Assembly (NCBI RefSeq): GCF_965215655.1
Contig: NZ_OZ244111.1
Coordinates: 1 to 64,000, forward strand
From: Nioella sp965215655
GTDB taxonomy: Bacteria; Pseudomonadota; Alphaproteobacteria; Rhodobacterales; Rhodobacteraceae
Direction: 5' to 3'
DNA length: 64,000 nucleotides
In this document: positions 10,033-18,734 of the stretch, piece after piece
How positions within the stretch are numbered: position 1 is the first letter of the stretch
How the letters are laid out: each line of letters opens with the position of its first letter
Program-made: the position numbers and the translations under genes
Notes under the pieces: model-generated
The model's input: only the letters and a program-made list of their open reading frames with translations
What the model was told of the DNA's origin: nothing
Database searches by the model: none

Positions 10033-11595
10033 ATGATTGTTCAAGTCTGGGCGGCCGTTTTGGCCGCTCTTACCGTTTTGATGACGACCTGCTTCGCCTC
10101 CGCCCAGGATGTGGAGCTTCGCTCGCTCGATGGATCGGTGGAATTGTCGGGCACGATCATAGGGTTCGACGGCGAATACTACCGGATCGACTCGATCTTC
10201 GGACCGCTGACCGTCAATGCACAGGGCGTCACCTGTCGGGGCCCCGGCTGCCCGGATTTGCAGAACTACGTGGCCGAGGTGCGGTTCATGGGGGCACCGG
10301 TGATCGCCGAGCAATTGTTCCCGGCGCTGATCGAACGGTTCGCCGCCGCCCGTGACATGACCGTTCGGCGGCAGATCCTTGCGGAAAACCGCTCGCTCTT
10401 CGCCTTGATGCGCGGGGAGGATGAGGTGCTCGCCGCCCGGTTCTACGTGACCTCGACCACCACCGATGCGGGACTTCAGGCGCTGCTGGACCGGGACACC
10501 GATGTGGCGCTTGCGCTGCGGGAACCCGATGAGGCAGAGGAAGACGCCGCAGAAGCCGCCGATCAGGGCGATCTGTCGATGGTGGCCCGCAGCCGGGTTC
10601 TGGCGCTGGACGCATTGGTGCCTTTGGTGGCGGTGACCAATCCAGTCGATGCGCTGTCGCTGGAGGATTTGGCCCACATCTTTGCAGGAGAGATCAGCAA
10701 TTGGCAGGAGATCGGCGGCCCGGATGCCCCCATTGCGCTGCACCTGATGGATCCTGAAAGCGGCCATGCGCAGGACGTCGCAGCGCGGGTCATGTCGCCT
10801 TTCGGGTTGAACACCAGTGACCGCGCCGAACGCCATAGCGACGCGACCGACCTTGCCGACGCCGTGGCCCGCGATCCCTATGCCATCGGCATCGGACGAT
10901 TTTCCCGCACCGGCAATGCCCGCATGCTGCCCCTGCGCGGCGCCTGCGGCTTCGTTCAGCACGCTACGGCGAGCAGCCTTAAATCCGAAGACTACCCGCT
11001 GACCGCGCCTTTGCTGATGTACCTTCCGGTTCGGCGCATGCCGCAACTGGTGCGCGATTTCATGCGGTTCTTCGAAAGCGCCGAGGCCGACCGGGTGATC
11101 CGCCGCCTTGGCTTCGTCAATCAGGGGATCACCCTGCAACCGCTGGCCACACAGGGGGAACGGCTGGCCAATGCGGTGACCGCCGCCGGGGATGAGATTG
11201 CGCTGGAGGATCTGCAAGACCTCGTCACCGCCATGTCCGGGGCGGAACGGCTGTCAACAACGCTGCGGTTCGAGGAAGGCACGACCGAGCTTGACCCACA
11301 GTCACTGTCCGCAGTGTCGCGACTGGCGCGGGCGATTGAACGGGGGGCCTTTGATGGGCGCGAACTGCTGTTCGTAGGGTTTTCCGACGGGCAGGGTAGC
11401 GCCGGGGCCAATCTGCGCCTGTCGCGCGGGCGGGCGGAAGCAGTGCGGCTGGCCGTCATCGCTGCAGCGGAAGAGGGCGACCTGAACCGCGTCACCTTGC
11501 GGGTCGCCGGGTTTGGCGAGGCGCTGCCCATGGCCTGCGACGACAGCGAGGCAGGGCGCGCGGTGAACCGGCGCGTCGAGGTCTGGCTGCGCTGA
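10033..11595 (+). CDS. PstS-like substrate-binding domain fused to an OmpA-type domain
   Basis: A 520-aa exported protein with a signal peptide (about residues 1-25, cleavage near ASAQD). Residues 30-80 look like a small FecR/SH3-like region (SLDGSVELSGTIIGFDGEYY). Residues about 110-370 resemble a PstS-type phosphate/anion binding fold (LVPLVAVTNPVDALSLEDLA, IFAGEISNWQEIGGPDAPIA). Residues about 400-520 are an OmpA C-terminal, peptidoglycan-binding domain (TLRFEEGTTELDPQS, FVGFSDGQGSAGANLRLS, ending AVNRRVEVWL). The fusion would tether a ligand-binding domain to the cell wall. The ligand is unknown. It is probably cotranscribed with the exported protein before it. Confidence 0.8.
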   Translation: MIVQVWAAVLAALTVLMTTCFASAQDVELRSLDGSVELSGTIIGFDGEYYRIDSIFGPLTVNAQGVTCRGPGCPDLQNYVAEVRFMGAPVIAEQLFPALIERFAAARDMTVRRQILAENRSLFALMRGEDEVLAARFYVTSTTTDAGLQALLDRDTDVALALREPDEAEEDAAEAADQGDLSMVARSRVLALDALVPLVAVTNPVDALSLEDLAHIFAGEISNWQEIGGPDAPIALHLMDPESGHAQDVAARVMSPFGLNTSDRAERHSDATDLADAVARDPYAIGIGRFSRTGNARMLPLRGACGFVQHATASSLKSEDYPLTAPLLMYLPVRRMPQLVRDFMRFFESAEADRVIRRLGFVNQGITLQPLATQGERLANAVTAAGDEIALEDLQDLVTAMSGAERLSTTLRFEEGTTELDPQSLSAVSRLARAIERGAFDGRELLFVGFSDGQGSAGANLRLSRGRAEAVRLAVIAAAEEGDLNRVTLRVAGFGEALPMACDDSEAGRAVNRRVEVWLR

Positions 11596-11598
11596 TCG

Positions 11599-12465
11599 CT
11601 ATTCCGCGGCGGATAGCGGTTGTTTCAGCACCTGCTGCGGGGGCCGTCCAAACCGGCGCGAAAATTCACGGCTGAACTGCGCGGGGCTTTCATAGCCCAC
11701 GGCATAGCCGATCTGCGTGACGGATTGTGTGCCCTCCTCCAACAGGCGGAGCGCCTCTGACAGGCGCACATCCTTCTGGAACTGCAAGGGCGTGGTTCCC
11801 GTCAGCGCCTTGAAATGCTGATGGAAGGCCGATTGTCCCATCCCGGCCTCTCGTGCCAGATCGGGCAGGCGTTGGGGTTGTGCATAATTGCGCCGGATCA
11901 GGGATGCGACTCGCGCGATCCGGCTTTCCTGACTGGTGGGTGACAGCAGTCGTCGCAGCATCCCCCCGGCGGGCGACATGAGCAGGCGATAGTGCAGTTC
12001 GGTCAACAGCAGAGGTGTCAGGACCTTGTCATCGGCAGACCCCGGTTCCAGTTCAAGCAGTCGTTCAAGCGTCTGCAACAGGGCCCTGTCGGCAACGGCA
12101 GAGCGCATGACCCCGGTTCCGGCGAAATCCCGCGGAGGATGATCCGGCAGGCTGTCCGCAAGCGACCGGATCCGCGACAGGTCAATGGGCATGATCAGTG
12201 CCAGATACGGCGCTCGTGTGATCCGGGCCGTTACCGGCGTATCATGGGATACGACCAGCATGTCCCCTTCGGCAAGATGTACGGTGCCCTTGTGGCTTGT
12301 CGTTTCTTTCGATCCTTGAAGGATCAGGCAAATGACGGGGTTGTAGACACTGGCCTCGATGAGCCGTGGTTGCGACTCTATCACGGGGAAAACGCCCTCC
12401 GGAAACCCCCTTTCATCCGAAGCCATCAGTCTCTGAATAAGGGAATCAAGCTCTGTCTCTCGCAT
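11599..12465 (-). CDS. AraC family transcriptional regulator
   Basis: A 288-aa regulator. The amino-terminal half is an AraC_N-type cupin (YNPVICLILQGSKETTSHKG, GDMLVVSHDTPVTARIT) as found in regulators near aldehyde and alcohol genes. The carboxy-terminal 100 residues contain the double helix-turn-helix (LPDLAREAGMGQSAFHQHFK and IGYAVGYESPAQFSREFSRR). The start has a strong AGGAGG ribosome-binding site. It is divergent from an aldo/keto reductase, a common arrangement in which the AraC protein activates the reductase gene in response to an aldehyde or other carbonyl. The inducer cannot be read from sequence. Confidence 0.92.
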   Translation of the reverse strand: MRETELDSLIQRLMASDERGFPEGVFPVIESQPRLIEASVYNPVICLILQGSKETTSHKGTVHLAEGDMLVVSHDTPVTARITRAPYLALIMPIDLSRIRSLADSLPDHPPRDFAGTGVMRSAVADRALLQTLERLLELEPGSADDKVLTPLLLTELHYRLLMSPAGGMLRRLLSPTSQESRIARVASLIRRNYAQPQRLPDLAREAGMGQSAFHQHFKALTGTTPLQFQKDVRLSEALRLLEEGTQSVTQIGYAVGYESPAQFSREFSRRFGRPPQQVLKQPLSAAE

Positions 12466-12617
12466 TGTTCAGCCTCCTCGTCTCATCATGACAGACGATC
12501 CGGCGCTTTGGTAAAAATTCTGCTAGCTTCGCAGGATTTGACAAATCGTTCGGATGATCAGGCAAGCATGGTTTTCAGCGGGGCCATATGGTCACCTCAA
12601 CAAAGAGGAGACCTGAT

Positions 12618-13541
12618 ATGACACCCCTCCAGTCACGCTTTGCACTTGGTGACATCCACATACCCGCCGTCGGCTTTGGCACATACCTGATTGCCGACAA
12701 TGACGCGGCGGGCGTGGTGGCCGATGCCATTTCTGTCGGTTACCGCCATATCGACACGGCAGCCGGCTATCACAACGAGGCTGGAGTCGGGGGCGGAATC
12801 GCCGACGGGATCGCCCGCGCAGGTCTGTCCCGCGACGACCTGTTCGTGACAACCAAACTGTGGCCCGGGAATGCTGCGTGGGGGGATCCGCCCAAGGGAT
12901 ATGACGAAACGCGCGCGGCCTTCGAAGCCAGCCGAACGGCGCTCGGTCTGGATGTGATCGACCTCTACCTGATCCATGCGCCCTCTGGGGTCGAAAAGCG
13001 GGTCGAGCAATGGCAGGCACTCTGCGACCTGAAGGCCGAGGGGGTGGTGCGGGCCATTGGTGTCAGCAACTATACCGAGGCACATATCGAAGAAATCCGC
13101 GCCGCCGGCCTGCCACTGCCAGAGGCGAACCAGATCGAATTGCACCCATGGTCGCAGAAGCCCGATCTTGTTGCCTTCCTGCGGGCCGAGGGTATCTTGC
13201 CGATTGCCTATAGCTCTCTGGTGCCGCTGTCGACCTGGCGGGCAGAGCCGGGGCAGAGCTCTGCCAAGACGGAAGAGATGAAGGCCGACAGCCAAAGCGC
13301 AGAGTCGCCCTTCAAGACGATGGCTGTCCGCTACGGCGTCTCTGAAGCGCAACTGCTGCTGCGTTGGGGCGTGCAAAGCGGGTATCCCGTTCTGCCAAAA
13401 AGCACGAATGTGGATCGCATGAAGCAGAACCTCGATCTGTTCAGCTTCGAGATCACGCGGCAAGACATGGACATGATGGCCGCAATGGACCGGGGCGACG
13501 GGGTGGCCTGGGCGACGGGCGATCCGCGCGACATTGGGTAG
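12618..13541 (+). CDS. Aldo/keto reductase
   Basis: A 307-aa NADPH-dependent oxidoreductase with a TIM-barrel fold. The catalytic tetrad is visible as D46 and Y51 (GYRHIDTAAGYHNE), K80 (VTTKLWP) and H120 (DLYLIHAPSG). GVSNYTEAHIEEI and the carboxy-terminal VLPKSTNVDRMKQNL are the usual cofactor-binding segments. It resembles the 2,5-diketo-D-gluconate reductase group, which reduces a range of aldehydes and ketones. The ATG at 12618 has AGAGGAG upstream. It is divergent from the AraC gene, 152 bp away, and probably controlled by it. A GC-rich hairpin follows the stop. Confidence 0.93.
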   Translation: MTPLQSRFALGDIHIPAVGFGTYLIADNDAAGVVADAISVGYRHIDTAAGYHNEAGVGGGIADGIARAGLSRDDLFVTTKLWPGNAAWGDPPKGYDETRAAFEASRTALGLDVIDLYLIHAPSGVEKRVEQWQALCDLKAEGVVRAIGVSNYTEAHIEEIRAAGLPLPEANQIELHPWSQKPDLVAFLRAEGILPIAYSSLVPLSTWRAEPGQSSAKTEEMKADSQSAESPFKTMAVRYGVSEAQLLLRWGVQSGYPVLPKSTNVDRMKQNLDLFSFEITRQDMDMMAAMDRGDGVAWATGDPRDIG

Positions 13542-13543
13542 GT

Positions 13544-13563
13544 GCGGGGGCTTTGCCCCCCGC
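13544..13563 (+). terminator. GC-rich hairpin after the aldo/keto reductase gene
   Basis: GCGGGGG and CCCCCGC arms (7 bp) enclose a CTTTGC loop directly after the stop at 13541, followed by TGTTCTT. It is a plausible but weak intrinsic terminator, because the downstream T-tract is interrupted. Confidence 0.5.
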
Positions 13564-13603
13564 TGTTCTTCAGCCGAGCCATTCAGGTCCGGTGGGGAGA
13601 ACC

Positions 13604-13891
13604 TCAGATGAAATAGACCGCGTTATTGCGGATCAGGATTTCTGCGGCGAAGAGGCCGAGGATCACGATCAGCGGTGCAAGGTCGAGCCCGCCCATGTCG
13701 GGCAGGCGGCGGCGGATCGGGCCGTAGATCGGTTCCAGCAATTGGTTCAACCCGCGCCAGATCTGCGCCACCAGCGGCTGGTGCATGTTCAGGACGCCGA
13801 AATTGATCAGCCAGCTCATGATGATATGGGCGATGATGATGAACTTGGCGACGCTGATCAGCATCAAGAGGATCTGAATGATCGACAGCAT
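13604..13891 (-). CDS. YggT family membrane protein
   Basis: A 95-aa protein with two hydrophobic segments: residues about 1-25 (IIQILLMLISVAKFIIIAHI) and about 65-90 (LDLAPLIVILGLFAAEILI). Between them is the family signature INFGVLN followed by EPIYGPIRRRLPDMGGLDLA. YggT/YlmG proteins sit in the inner membrane and have been linked to cell division, osmotic stress or potassium homeostasis; the exact role is unsettled. The ATG at 13891 has AAGGA about 11 bases upstream. It is convergent with the aldo/keto reductase. Confidence 0.9.
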   Translation of the reverse strand: MLSIIQILLMLISVAKFIIIAHIIMSWLINFGVLNMHQPLVAQIWRGLNQLLEPIYGPIRRRLPDMGGLDLAPLIVILGLFAAEILIRNNAVYFI

Positions 13892-14033
13892 GGCGGGCGC
13901 TTTCCTTTGCTCGAAACCAGCTCACAGGTAAGGGGGAGGGTCCGCATTGGCAAGGGCGTGACGCAACGGAGCCTGTTGACCCCGGGATCGAGCGGGGTTC
14001 TGTAGCCCTGTCTGCCAATTCAGGGTTTGTCCG

Positions 14034-14564
14034 ATGTATCCTTTTGCCCGCATGGTCTATCAGCTGGCGGTGACCCGGAACGCTCCGTCCCTGCCGGTAA
14101 CCGGAACCCATGTCAGCCATCATCGCTGTTGGCCCTGGGATATCGACCTGTGGATGGAGCTGAATAACGGGCGCACGCTGACCTTTTATGATCTTGGCCG
14201 CATTCCGCTGGCGCGGCGCACCGGGCTGGTTGAGCTGCTGCGCAAACAGCGCTGGGGTCTGACCATGGCGGGGGCCTCGGTGCGCTATCGTGCGCGGATC
14301 CGGGCCTTTGAGCGGGTCGAGATGCTGAGCCGAGTGGTCGGTTGGGATGACCGGTTCATCTATCTGGAACAGAGCATGTGGAAGGGGCAGACCTGCTGCA
14401 ACCAGATCGTCTATCGCTCTGCAGTCACGGACCGGACCGGGATCGTCACCATGGACCGGGTGGCCGAGGCGCTGGGGATCGACCGGCAGTCGCCGCCCCT
14501 GCCCGACTGGGTGCAGGCCTGGATTGACGCGGACGCCGTCAGACCCTGGCCGCCTGCAAGGTAA
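14034..14564 (+). CDS. Acyl-CoA thioesterase-like (hotdog fold) protein
   Basis: A 176-aa protein with a 4HBT-like pattern. HHRCWPWDIDLWMELNNGRT matches the conserved D/N-containing active-site turn seen in THEM6-type and FadM-type thioesterases. A central helix follows (RIPLARRTGLVELLRKQRW), then beta-strands (VRYRARIRAFERVEMLSRVV, RFIYLEQSMWKG). The family hydrolyses acyl-CoA thioesters, but the chain preference cannot be read here. It begins 142 bp from the divergent yggT start. An alternative ATG exists at 14052. Confidence 0.8.
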   Translation: MYPFARMVYQLAVTRNAPSLPVTGTHVSHHRCWPWDIDLWMELNNGRTLTFYDLGRIPLARRTGLVELLRKQRWGLTMAGASVRYRARIRAFERVEMLSRVVGWDDRFIYLEQSMWKGQTCCNQIVYRSAVTDRTGIVTMDRVAEALGIDRQSPPLPDWVQAWIDADAVRPWPPAR

Positions 14565-14632
14565 TCTGCCTTTTTCATTGCCAAACAGGGGGAATGTCTG
14601 AATTCTGCCTGAAGGGGATATGAGGGCAGCAC

Positions 14633-16000
14633 ATGGCAGAGATTTCGACGACCAAGCGTATCTGGGGCTGGTATTTCTTCGACTGGGCCAGCCAGCCCTA
14701 TAACACGCTGATGCTGACCTTCATCTTCGGCCCCTATTTCGGCCAGACCGCGGCCGAGGCGCTGATGGCAGGCGGCATGAGCGAGCAGGCCGCCGAGGCC
14801 GAAGCGCAGGCGCTGTGGGGCTATGGGCTGACCATTGCCGGTGTGATGATCGCGCTGCTAGCCCCGGTCCTGGGCAGCGTCGCGGATACGTCGGGGCGGC
14901 GGATGCCGTGGATCTGGCTTTTCTCCGCGCTCTATGTCGTCGGGGCCTGGGGCTGTTGGTACACGGCCCCGCAGGACTTCTCGACCACATGGGCGCTGGT
15001 GTTCTTCGGCATGGGCTTGATCGGGATGGAGTTCGCCACGATCTTCACCAATGCCTATCTGCCGACCATGGGCCCGAAAGAGGAACTGGGCCGGATTTCC
15101 GGGTCTGGCTGGGGGTTTGGCTATATCGGCGGGGTGGTCGCGCTGGCGATCATGCTGGTGGTGTTCCAGGCAGGCGATAACGGGCTGACCATGGCCGGGA
15201 TCGAACCGCTTCTGGGCCTTGATCCCGCGACCGGGGCCGATACCCGCGTGGTCGGGCCGCTGACGGCGCTTTGGTATGCGGTGTTCATGATCCCGTTCTT
15301 CCTGTGGGTGAAGGAAGCCCCCCCGCATGCGGGCGCCCATTACCGGATCGGCGAAGGGTTGCGGGAGTTGTGGCACACCATCAAGGGCCTGCCGCGCCAT
15401 CCCAGCCTGCTGGCCTATCTGGGCAGTTCGATGTTCTACCGCGATGCGCTGAACGGGATGTATACGTTCGGCGGCATCTATGCGCTTGGCGTGCTGGACT
15501 GGTCGATCATGGAAGTGGGGATCTTCGGCATTCTCGCCGCCATTTCGGGCGCGGTCTTCGCGTGGATCGGCGGGCTGGCCGACCGGAAATTCGGGCCGAT
15601 GCCGGTGATCGTGGTGTGCTGCGTGGTGCTGATCTTCACCGCCTGCCTGATCGTGGGCCTGTCGCCCGAGGCCGTATTCGGCATGCCGGTAGCGGAAGGG
15701 TCGTCGCTGCCCGATCAGCTGTTTTATGTCGCCGGTCTGCTGATCGGTGCGGCAGGCGGGGCCATTCAGTCGGCCAGCCGCAACATGCTGACCAAGCAGG
15801 CCAATCAGGAACGGATGACCGAGGCCTTCGGGCTTTATGCCCTGTCGGGCAAGGCCACGACCTTCCTTGCGCCGTGGCTGATTGCGGTGACGACTGACAT
15901 CACCAACAACCAAAGGCTTGGGGTCACCCCGCTGATTGCGCTATTCTGCCTGGGATTGGTTATGTTGATTTGGGTAAAGCCCAACGGAGAAAGCGCCTGA
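14633..16000 (+). CDS. UMF1-type MFS transporter (Atg22/Vps22-like)
   Basis: A 455-aa integral membrane protein with about 11-12 hydrophobic segments. It opens with KRIWGWYFFDWASQPYNTLM, the hallmark of the UMF1/Atg22 branch of the major facilitator superfamily (DWANSAY-like motif). Other family features are LAPVLGSVADTSGRRMPW and AAGGAIQSASRNMLTKQ. Fungal members export amino acids from vacuoles; bacterial substrates are unknown. GAGGG lies upstream of the ATG. Its stop overlaps the mepA start (TGATG), so the two genes are translationally coupled. Confidence 0.9.
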   Translation: MAEISTTKRIWGWYFFDWASQPYNTLMLTFIFGPYFGQTAAEALMAGGMSEQAAEAEAQALWGYGLTIAGVMIALLAPVLGSVADTSGRRMPWIWLFSALYVVGAWGCWYTAPQDFSTTWALVFFGMGLIGMEFATIFTNAYLPTMGPKEELGRISGSGWGFGYIGGVVALAIMLVVFQAGDNGLTMAGIEPLLGLDPATGADTRVVGPLTALWYAVFMIPFFLWVKEAPPHAGAHYRIGEGLRELWHTIKGLPRHPSLLAYLGSSMFYRDALNGMYTFGGIYALGVLDWSIMEVGIFGILAAISGAVFAWIGGLADRKFGPMPVIVVCCVVLIFTACLIVGLSPEAVFGMPVAEGSSLPDQLFYVAGLLIGAAGGAIQSASRNMLTKQANQERMTEAFGLYALSGKATTFLAPWLIAVTTDITNNQRLGVTPLIALFCLGLVMLIWVKPNGESA

Positions 16001-16923
16001 TGCTACGACGCGCCCTGTTTGCCGGATTTTGTGTGGTTGCCTTGTCCTCCTGTGCCGGGGACAGCCCTGACCCGCCCCTGAACCAGGAACAGCGCGTGAC
16101 GCTTTCTACCATGAGCGCGACACCGGCGCGGCGGCTGTTCGGCCACTTGCTGGAGTCATCCGACGGGCAGGCGCGGGTCTATGGCGGCTATGCGCGGGGC
16201 TGTATCCAGGGGGCGGAGGAGTTGCCCGAAACCGGCCCCACATGGCAGGCCATGCGTCTCAGTCGTAACCGCAATTGGGCGCATCCCGAGATGCTCGATT
16301 TCGTGCAGGACCTGTCCCGCTTTGCGGCGACCCTGCCGGGGTGGGAGGGGCTCTATGTCGGCGACATGGCGCAGCCGCGTGGCGGGCCGATGCTGACCGG
16401 GCACCGGAGCCATCAGTCGGGGCTGGATGCCGATATCTGGATGCTGCCGCCCGACCGGCTGGACCTGACCGAAGCAGAGCGCGAGAGCCTGTCGTCTATC
16501 TCAACCCGCCGGGCGCGCGGGGCCTATGTGGGCGAGAACTGGACCGAGCAGCACTGGCACCTGCTGCGAGAGGCGGCGAGCGATCCGCGTGTGGCGCGTA
16601 TCTTCGTCTTTCCCGGTGCCAAGGTCTATATGTGCGACAATGAAACCGGCGACCGGTCCTACCTGCGCCAGATCCGTCCCCTGCATGGGCATCACTATCA
16701 TTTCCACGTGCGCCTGCATTGCCCCGATGGCTCGCCCGATTGTGTTGAACAGGTCGCGCCACCACCCGGCGATGGCTGCGACGAGGCACGGGCGTGGCAG
16801 CGCAATATCCTCAATCCGCCGCCCCCGCAGCCCGATCCGAACCGTCCGCCCCCCGTGCGCGGGGAAATCATGCTGAGCGATTTGCCGAACCAATGCAGCC
16901 GCGTTCTGGTCAGCTCGCCCTGA
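16000..16923 (+). CDS. mepA: Penicillin-insensitive murein endopeptidase (lipoprotein)
   Basis: A zinc endopeptidase that cleaves D-Ala-mDAP cross-links in peptidoglycan. The 307-aa protein opens with a lipoprotein signal; the lipobox LSSC places the lipidated Cys at residue 18. The LAS-type metal site is visible as GHRSHQSGLDADIW (H135, D142 area) and the HGHHYHFHVRLHC segment. LPGWEGLYVGDMAQPRGGPM is typical MepA. The ATG at 16000 overlaps the MFS stop. The 3' end overlaps the next gene by 31 bp in a different frame. A proline-rich tail (PPPPQPDPNRPPPV) precedes the carboxy end. Confidence 0.93.
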   Translation: MLRRALFAGFCVVALSSCAGDSPDPPLNQEQRVTLSTMSATPARRLFGHLLESSDGQARVYGGYARGCIQGAEELPETGPTWQAMRLSRNRNWAHPEMLDFVQDLSRFAATLPGWEGLYVGDMAQPRGGPMLTGHRSHQSGLDADIWMLPPDRLDLTEAERESLSSISTRRARGAYVGENWTEQHWHLLREAASDPRVARIFVFPGAKVYMCDNETGDRSYLRQIRPLHGHHYHFHVRLHCPDGSPDCVEQVAPPPGDGCDEARAWQRNILNPPPPQPDPNRPPPVRGEIMLSDLPNQCSRVLVSSP

Positions 16924-17774
16924 TTGCGGCGCTGGCCGCAGGGATCAGCCTTTCCGCTTTAGCGCAGGAACCGGGCGTGCTCGGGGCCTTTGCGATTCGG
17001 TCCGATCATGATCTGGTCGGCGGGCTGTCGGCGGTCGAGATCACCGAGGGCGGAACCGGGCTGGTGGCGCTGTCGGATCGCGGGGCGCTGATCCGGGGGC
17101 AGATCACCCGCAACGGGGCCGGGCGCGTGGTGGCGCTGGCCCTGGCCGAGCCGGAGCTGCTGAATGCAAGGGACGGCTATCGTGGCGACAGGGCGGCACG
17201 GGATAGCGAGGGGCTGGCGATTGCGGAAGATGGCCGGATGTTCCTGTCGTTTGAGGGTGATCACCGCGTCGTGCTGCATCACGCCCATGGCGACACGATC
17301 CTGCCGGCAGCGGAGGGGTTTGCCGCGTTGCAGCCCAATGCCTCGCTGGAGGCGCTGGCGGTGGATGCCGAAGGGACGCTCTACACTCTGCCGGAACGGT
17401 CGGGCGATTGGGATACGGACTTTCCGCTGTTTCGCTATGCCAACGGGGCGTGGGACGAAAGCTGGACCATCCCGCGCGAGGGCCGGTTTCTGCCAGTCGG
17501 GGCGGATTTCGATGACCGGGGCCGGTTCTTTCTGCTGGAGCGGGATTTCAGCCTGCTCTTTGGTTTTGCCAATCAAATCCGCCGCTTCGAGGTGACGGCG
17601 GAGGGCATGGTCGGGGGCGATGTGGTCTGGCAATCGCCCCATGGCGGGTTCTCGAACCTCGAAGGGCTGAGCGTCTGGCGCGACGGGCAGGGCAGGCTGG
17701 TGGCCAGCATGGTATCGGATGACAATTTCAGCCCGATCCTGCCGACGGAACTTGTCGAGATCATTCTGGAGTGA
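16893..17774 (+). CDS. Phytase-like (esterase-like) exported protein
   Basis: A 293-aa protein with a signal peptide (residues 1-25, GQLALIAALAAGISLSALAQ) and a beta-propeller-like body. GLVALSDRGALIRGQI, DSEGLAIAEDGRMFLSFEGD, NASLEALAVDAEGTLYTLPE and GFSNLEGLSVWRDGQGRL are the repeated blade signatures of the Phytase-like/esterase-like family (PF13449 type). The family name is structural; true phytase activity is not implied. The ATG at 16893 lies inside the mepA coding region, giving a 31-bp out-of-frame overlap, so it is probably translated from the mepA message. Its 3' end overlaps the LysR gene on the other strand by 14 bp. Confidence 0.85.
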   Translation: MQPRSGQLALIAALAAGISLSALAQEPGVLGAFAIRSDHDLVGGLSAVEITEGGTGLVALSDRGALIRGQITRNGAGRVVALALAEPELLNARDGYRGDRAARDSEGLAIAEDGRMFLSFEGDHRVVLHHAHGDTILPAAEGFAALQPNASLEALAVDAEGTLYTLPERSGDWDTDFPLFRYANGAWDESWTIPREGRFLPVGADFDDRGRFFLLERDFSLLFGFANQIRRFEVTAEGMVGGDVVWQSPHGGFSNLEGLSVWRDGQGRLVASMVSDDNFSPILPTELVEIILE

Positions 17775-18639
17775 CGTTCCCGCCTGCCAGAAGCGTCGCC
17801 AGCGCCGGGTGCGGGAACTGGCGGGGGACGGTGACGGCGTAGAAGGGTTCCGAGATGCCGAGGTCGAACGGCGCGGTGACGATGCGGCCGGAGGCGATTT
17901 CATCGGCCAGCACCACGGCGGGCGCAACGGCCAACCCCACGCCTTCACGCGCCAGAAGGCGGACCATGGCCATGTCATCCACCGTGGCGGCGATGCGCGG
18001 GCTGACCTGAAGCCGCGCCAGAAGGTTGTCCATTCCGGCGCGAATGGTGTTTTCCGTGGGCAGGATCAGCGGTTCGTTTTCCAAAAGCGCGCGCAGGCTG
18101 GGGTGGCGCAGCCGCTCCGGCGCGCCGTGCAGTTGCACAGGCTGTTCCGCAAGGCGCTGCGCGGCGAAATCAACGCCCTGGTCGCTAGCCGGAACCTCGG
18201 TTGTCAGCACCACGTCGAGCGCCAGCGCCGCGAGATCAGCCAGCAGTGTGCGCGTGTTGCCGGACCTTAGCGCCACGTCGCAATTGCCGGCCAGCGCGGG
18301 GCGCAGGAAGTGCAGCTGGAAGTTACGCGACAGGGTGGAGAGCGCGCCGACGCGGAGTGGCGGATTGGTGGTGTTGGTGCGGTTCAGTGTGGCGACAAGG
18401 TCTTCTCCTGCCGAGAAAATCCGCTCGGCGTGGTCGAGCGCGATGCGCCCCGCCTCCGTCAGTTCGAGCCGCCGCCCGACCCGGTCGAAAAGCTTGTGGC
18501 CAAGCCGGTCCTCCAACTGCCGGATCTGGATCGACATGGCGGATTGCGACAGGTTCAGCACCTCGGCCGCGCGGCCAAGATGGCCTTGGCGCGCGACCTC
18601 GCGGAAATAGCGCAGGTGATGATAGTTGAGAGGGCCCAT
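17761..18639 (-). CDS. LysR family transcriptional regulator
   Basis: A 292-aa regulator. The amino-terminal winged helix-turn-helix (LNYHHLRYFREVARQGHLGR, AAEVLNLSQSAMSIQIRQLE) resembles the NhaR-like branch. The effector-binding domain spans about residues 90-290. It is divergent from an SbtA-type bicarbonate transporter gene, with 95 bp of AT-rich DNA between starts. By analogy with other LysR/transporter pairs (CmpR/CcmR for carbon limitation in cyanobacteria) it probably controls that transporter and its own synthesis. The signal is unknown. Confidence 0.92.
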   Translation of the reverse strand: MGPLNYHHLRYFREVARQGHLGRAAEVLNLSQSAMSIQIRQLEDRLGHKLFDRVGRRLELTEAGRIALDHAERIFSAGEDLVATLNRTNTTNPPLRVGALSTLSRNFQLHFLRPALAGNCDVALRSGNTRTLLADLAALALDVVLTTEVPASDQGVDFAAQRLAEQPVQLHGAPERLRHPSLRALLENEPLILPTENTIRAGMDNLLARLQVSPRIAATVDDMAMVRLLAREGVGLAVAPAVVLADEIASGRIVTAPFDLGISEPFYAVTVPRQFPHPALATLLAGGNVTPE

Positions 18640-18656
18640 GTTTTAGAAAATAGAAC

Positions 18657-18676
18657 TATATCAGAAAAAAGATATA
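18657..18676. promoter_or_regulatory. Inverted repeat between LysR and sbtA-like genes
   Basis: TATATC and GATATA arms are separated by AGAAAAAA in a strikingly AT-rich stretch within GC-rich surroundings. Position and symmetry fit a LysR operator overlapping divergent promoters. The match to the generic T-N11-A LysR pattern is not diagnostic, so this is a suggestion. Confidence 0.35.
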
Positions 18677-18734
18677 TTTTTTGTTCCTATCTGTCGGCGG
18701 TAGCCAAGCGCAGATCCAAACGGAGGGATATGCC

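Noticed and set aside
13541..13604. tRNA or other structured RNA in the gap after the aldo/keto reductase
   Set aside because: Only a simple GC hairpin is present; no cloverleaf or T-loop (GGTTCGAATCC-like) sequence was found there or in other gaps.
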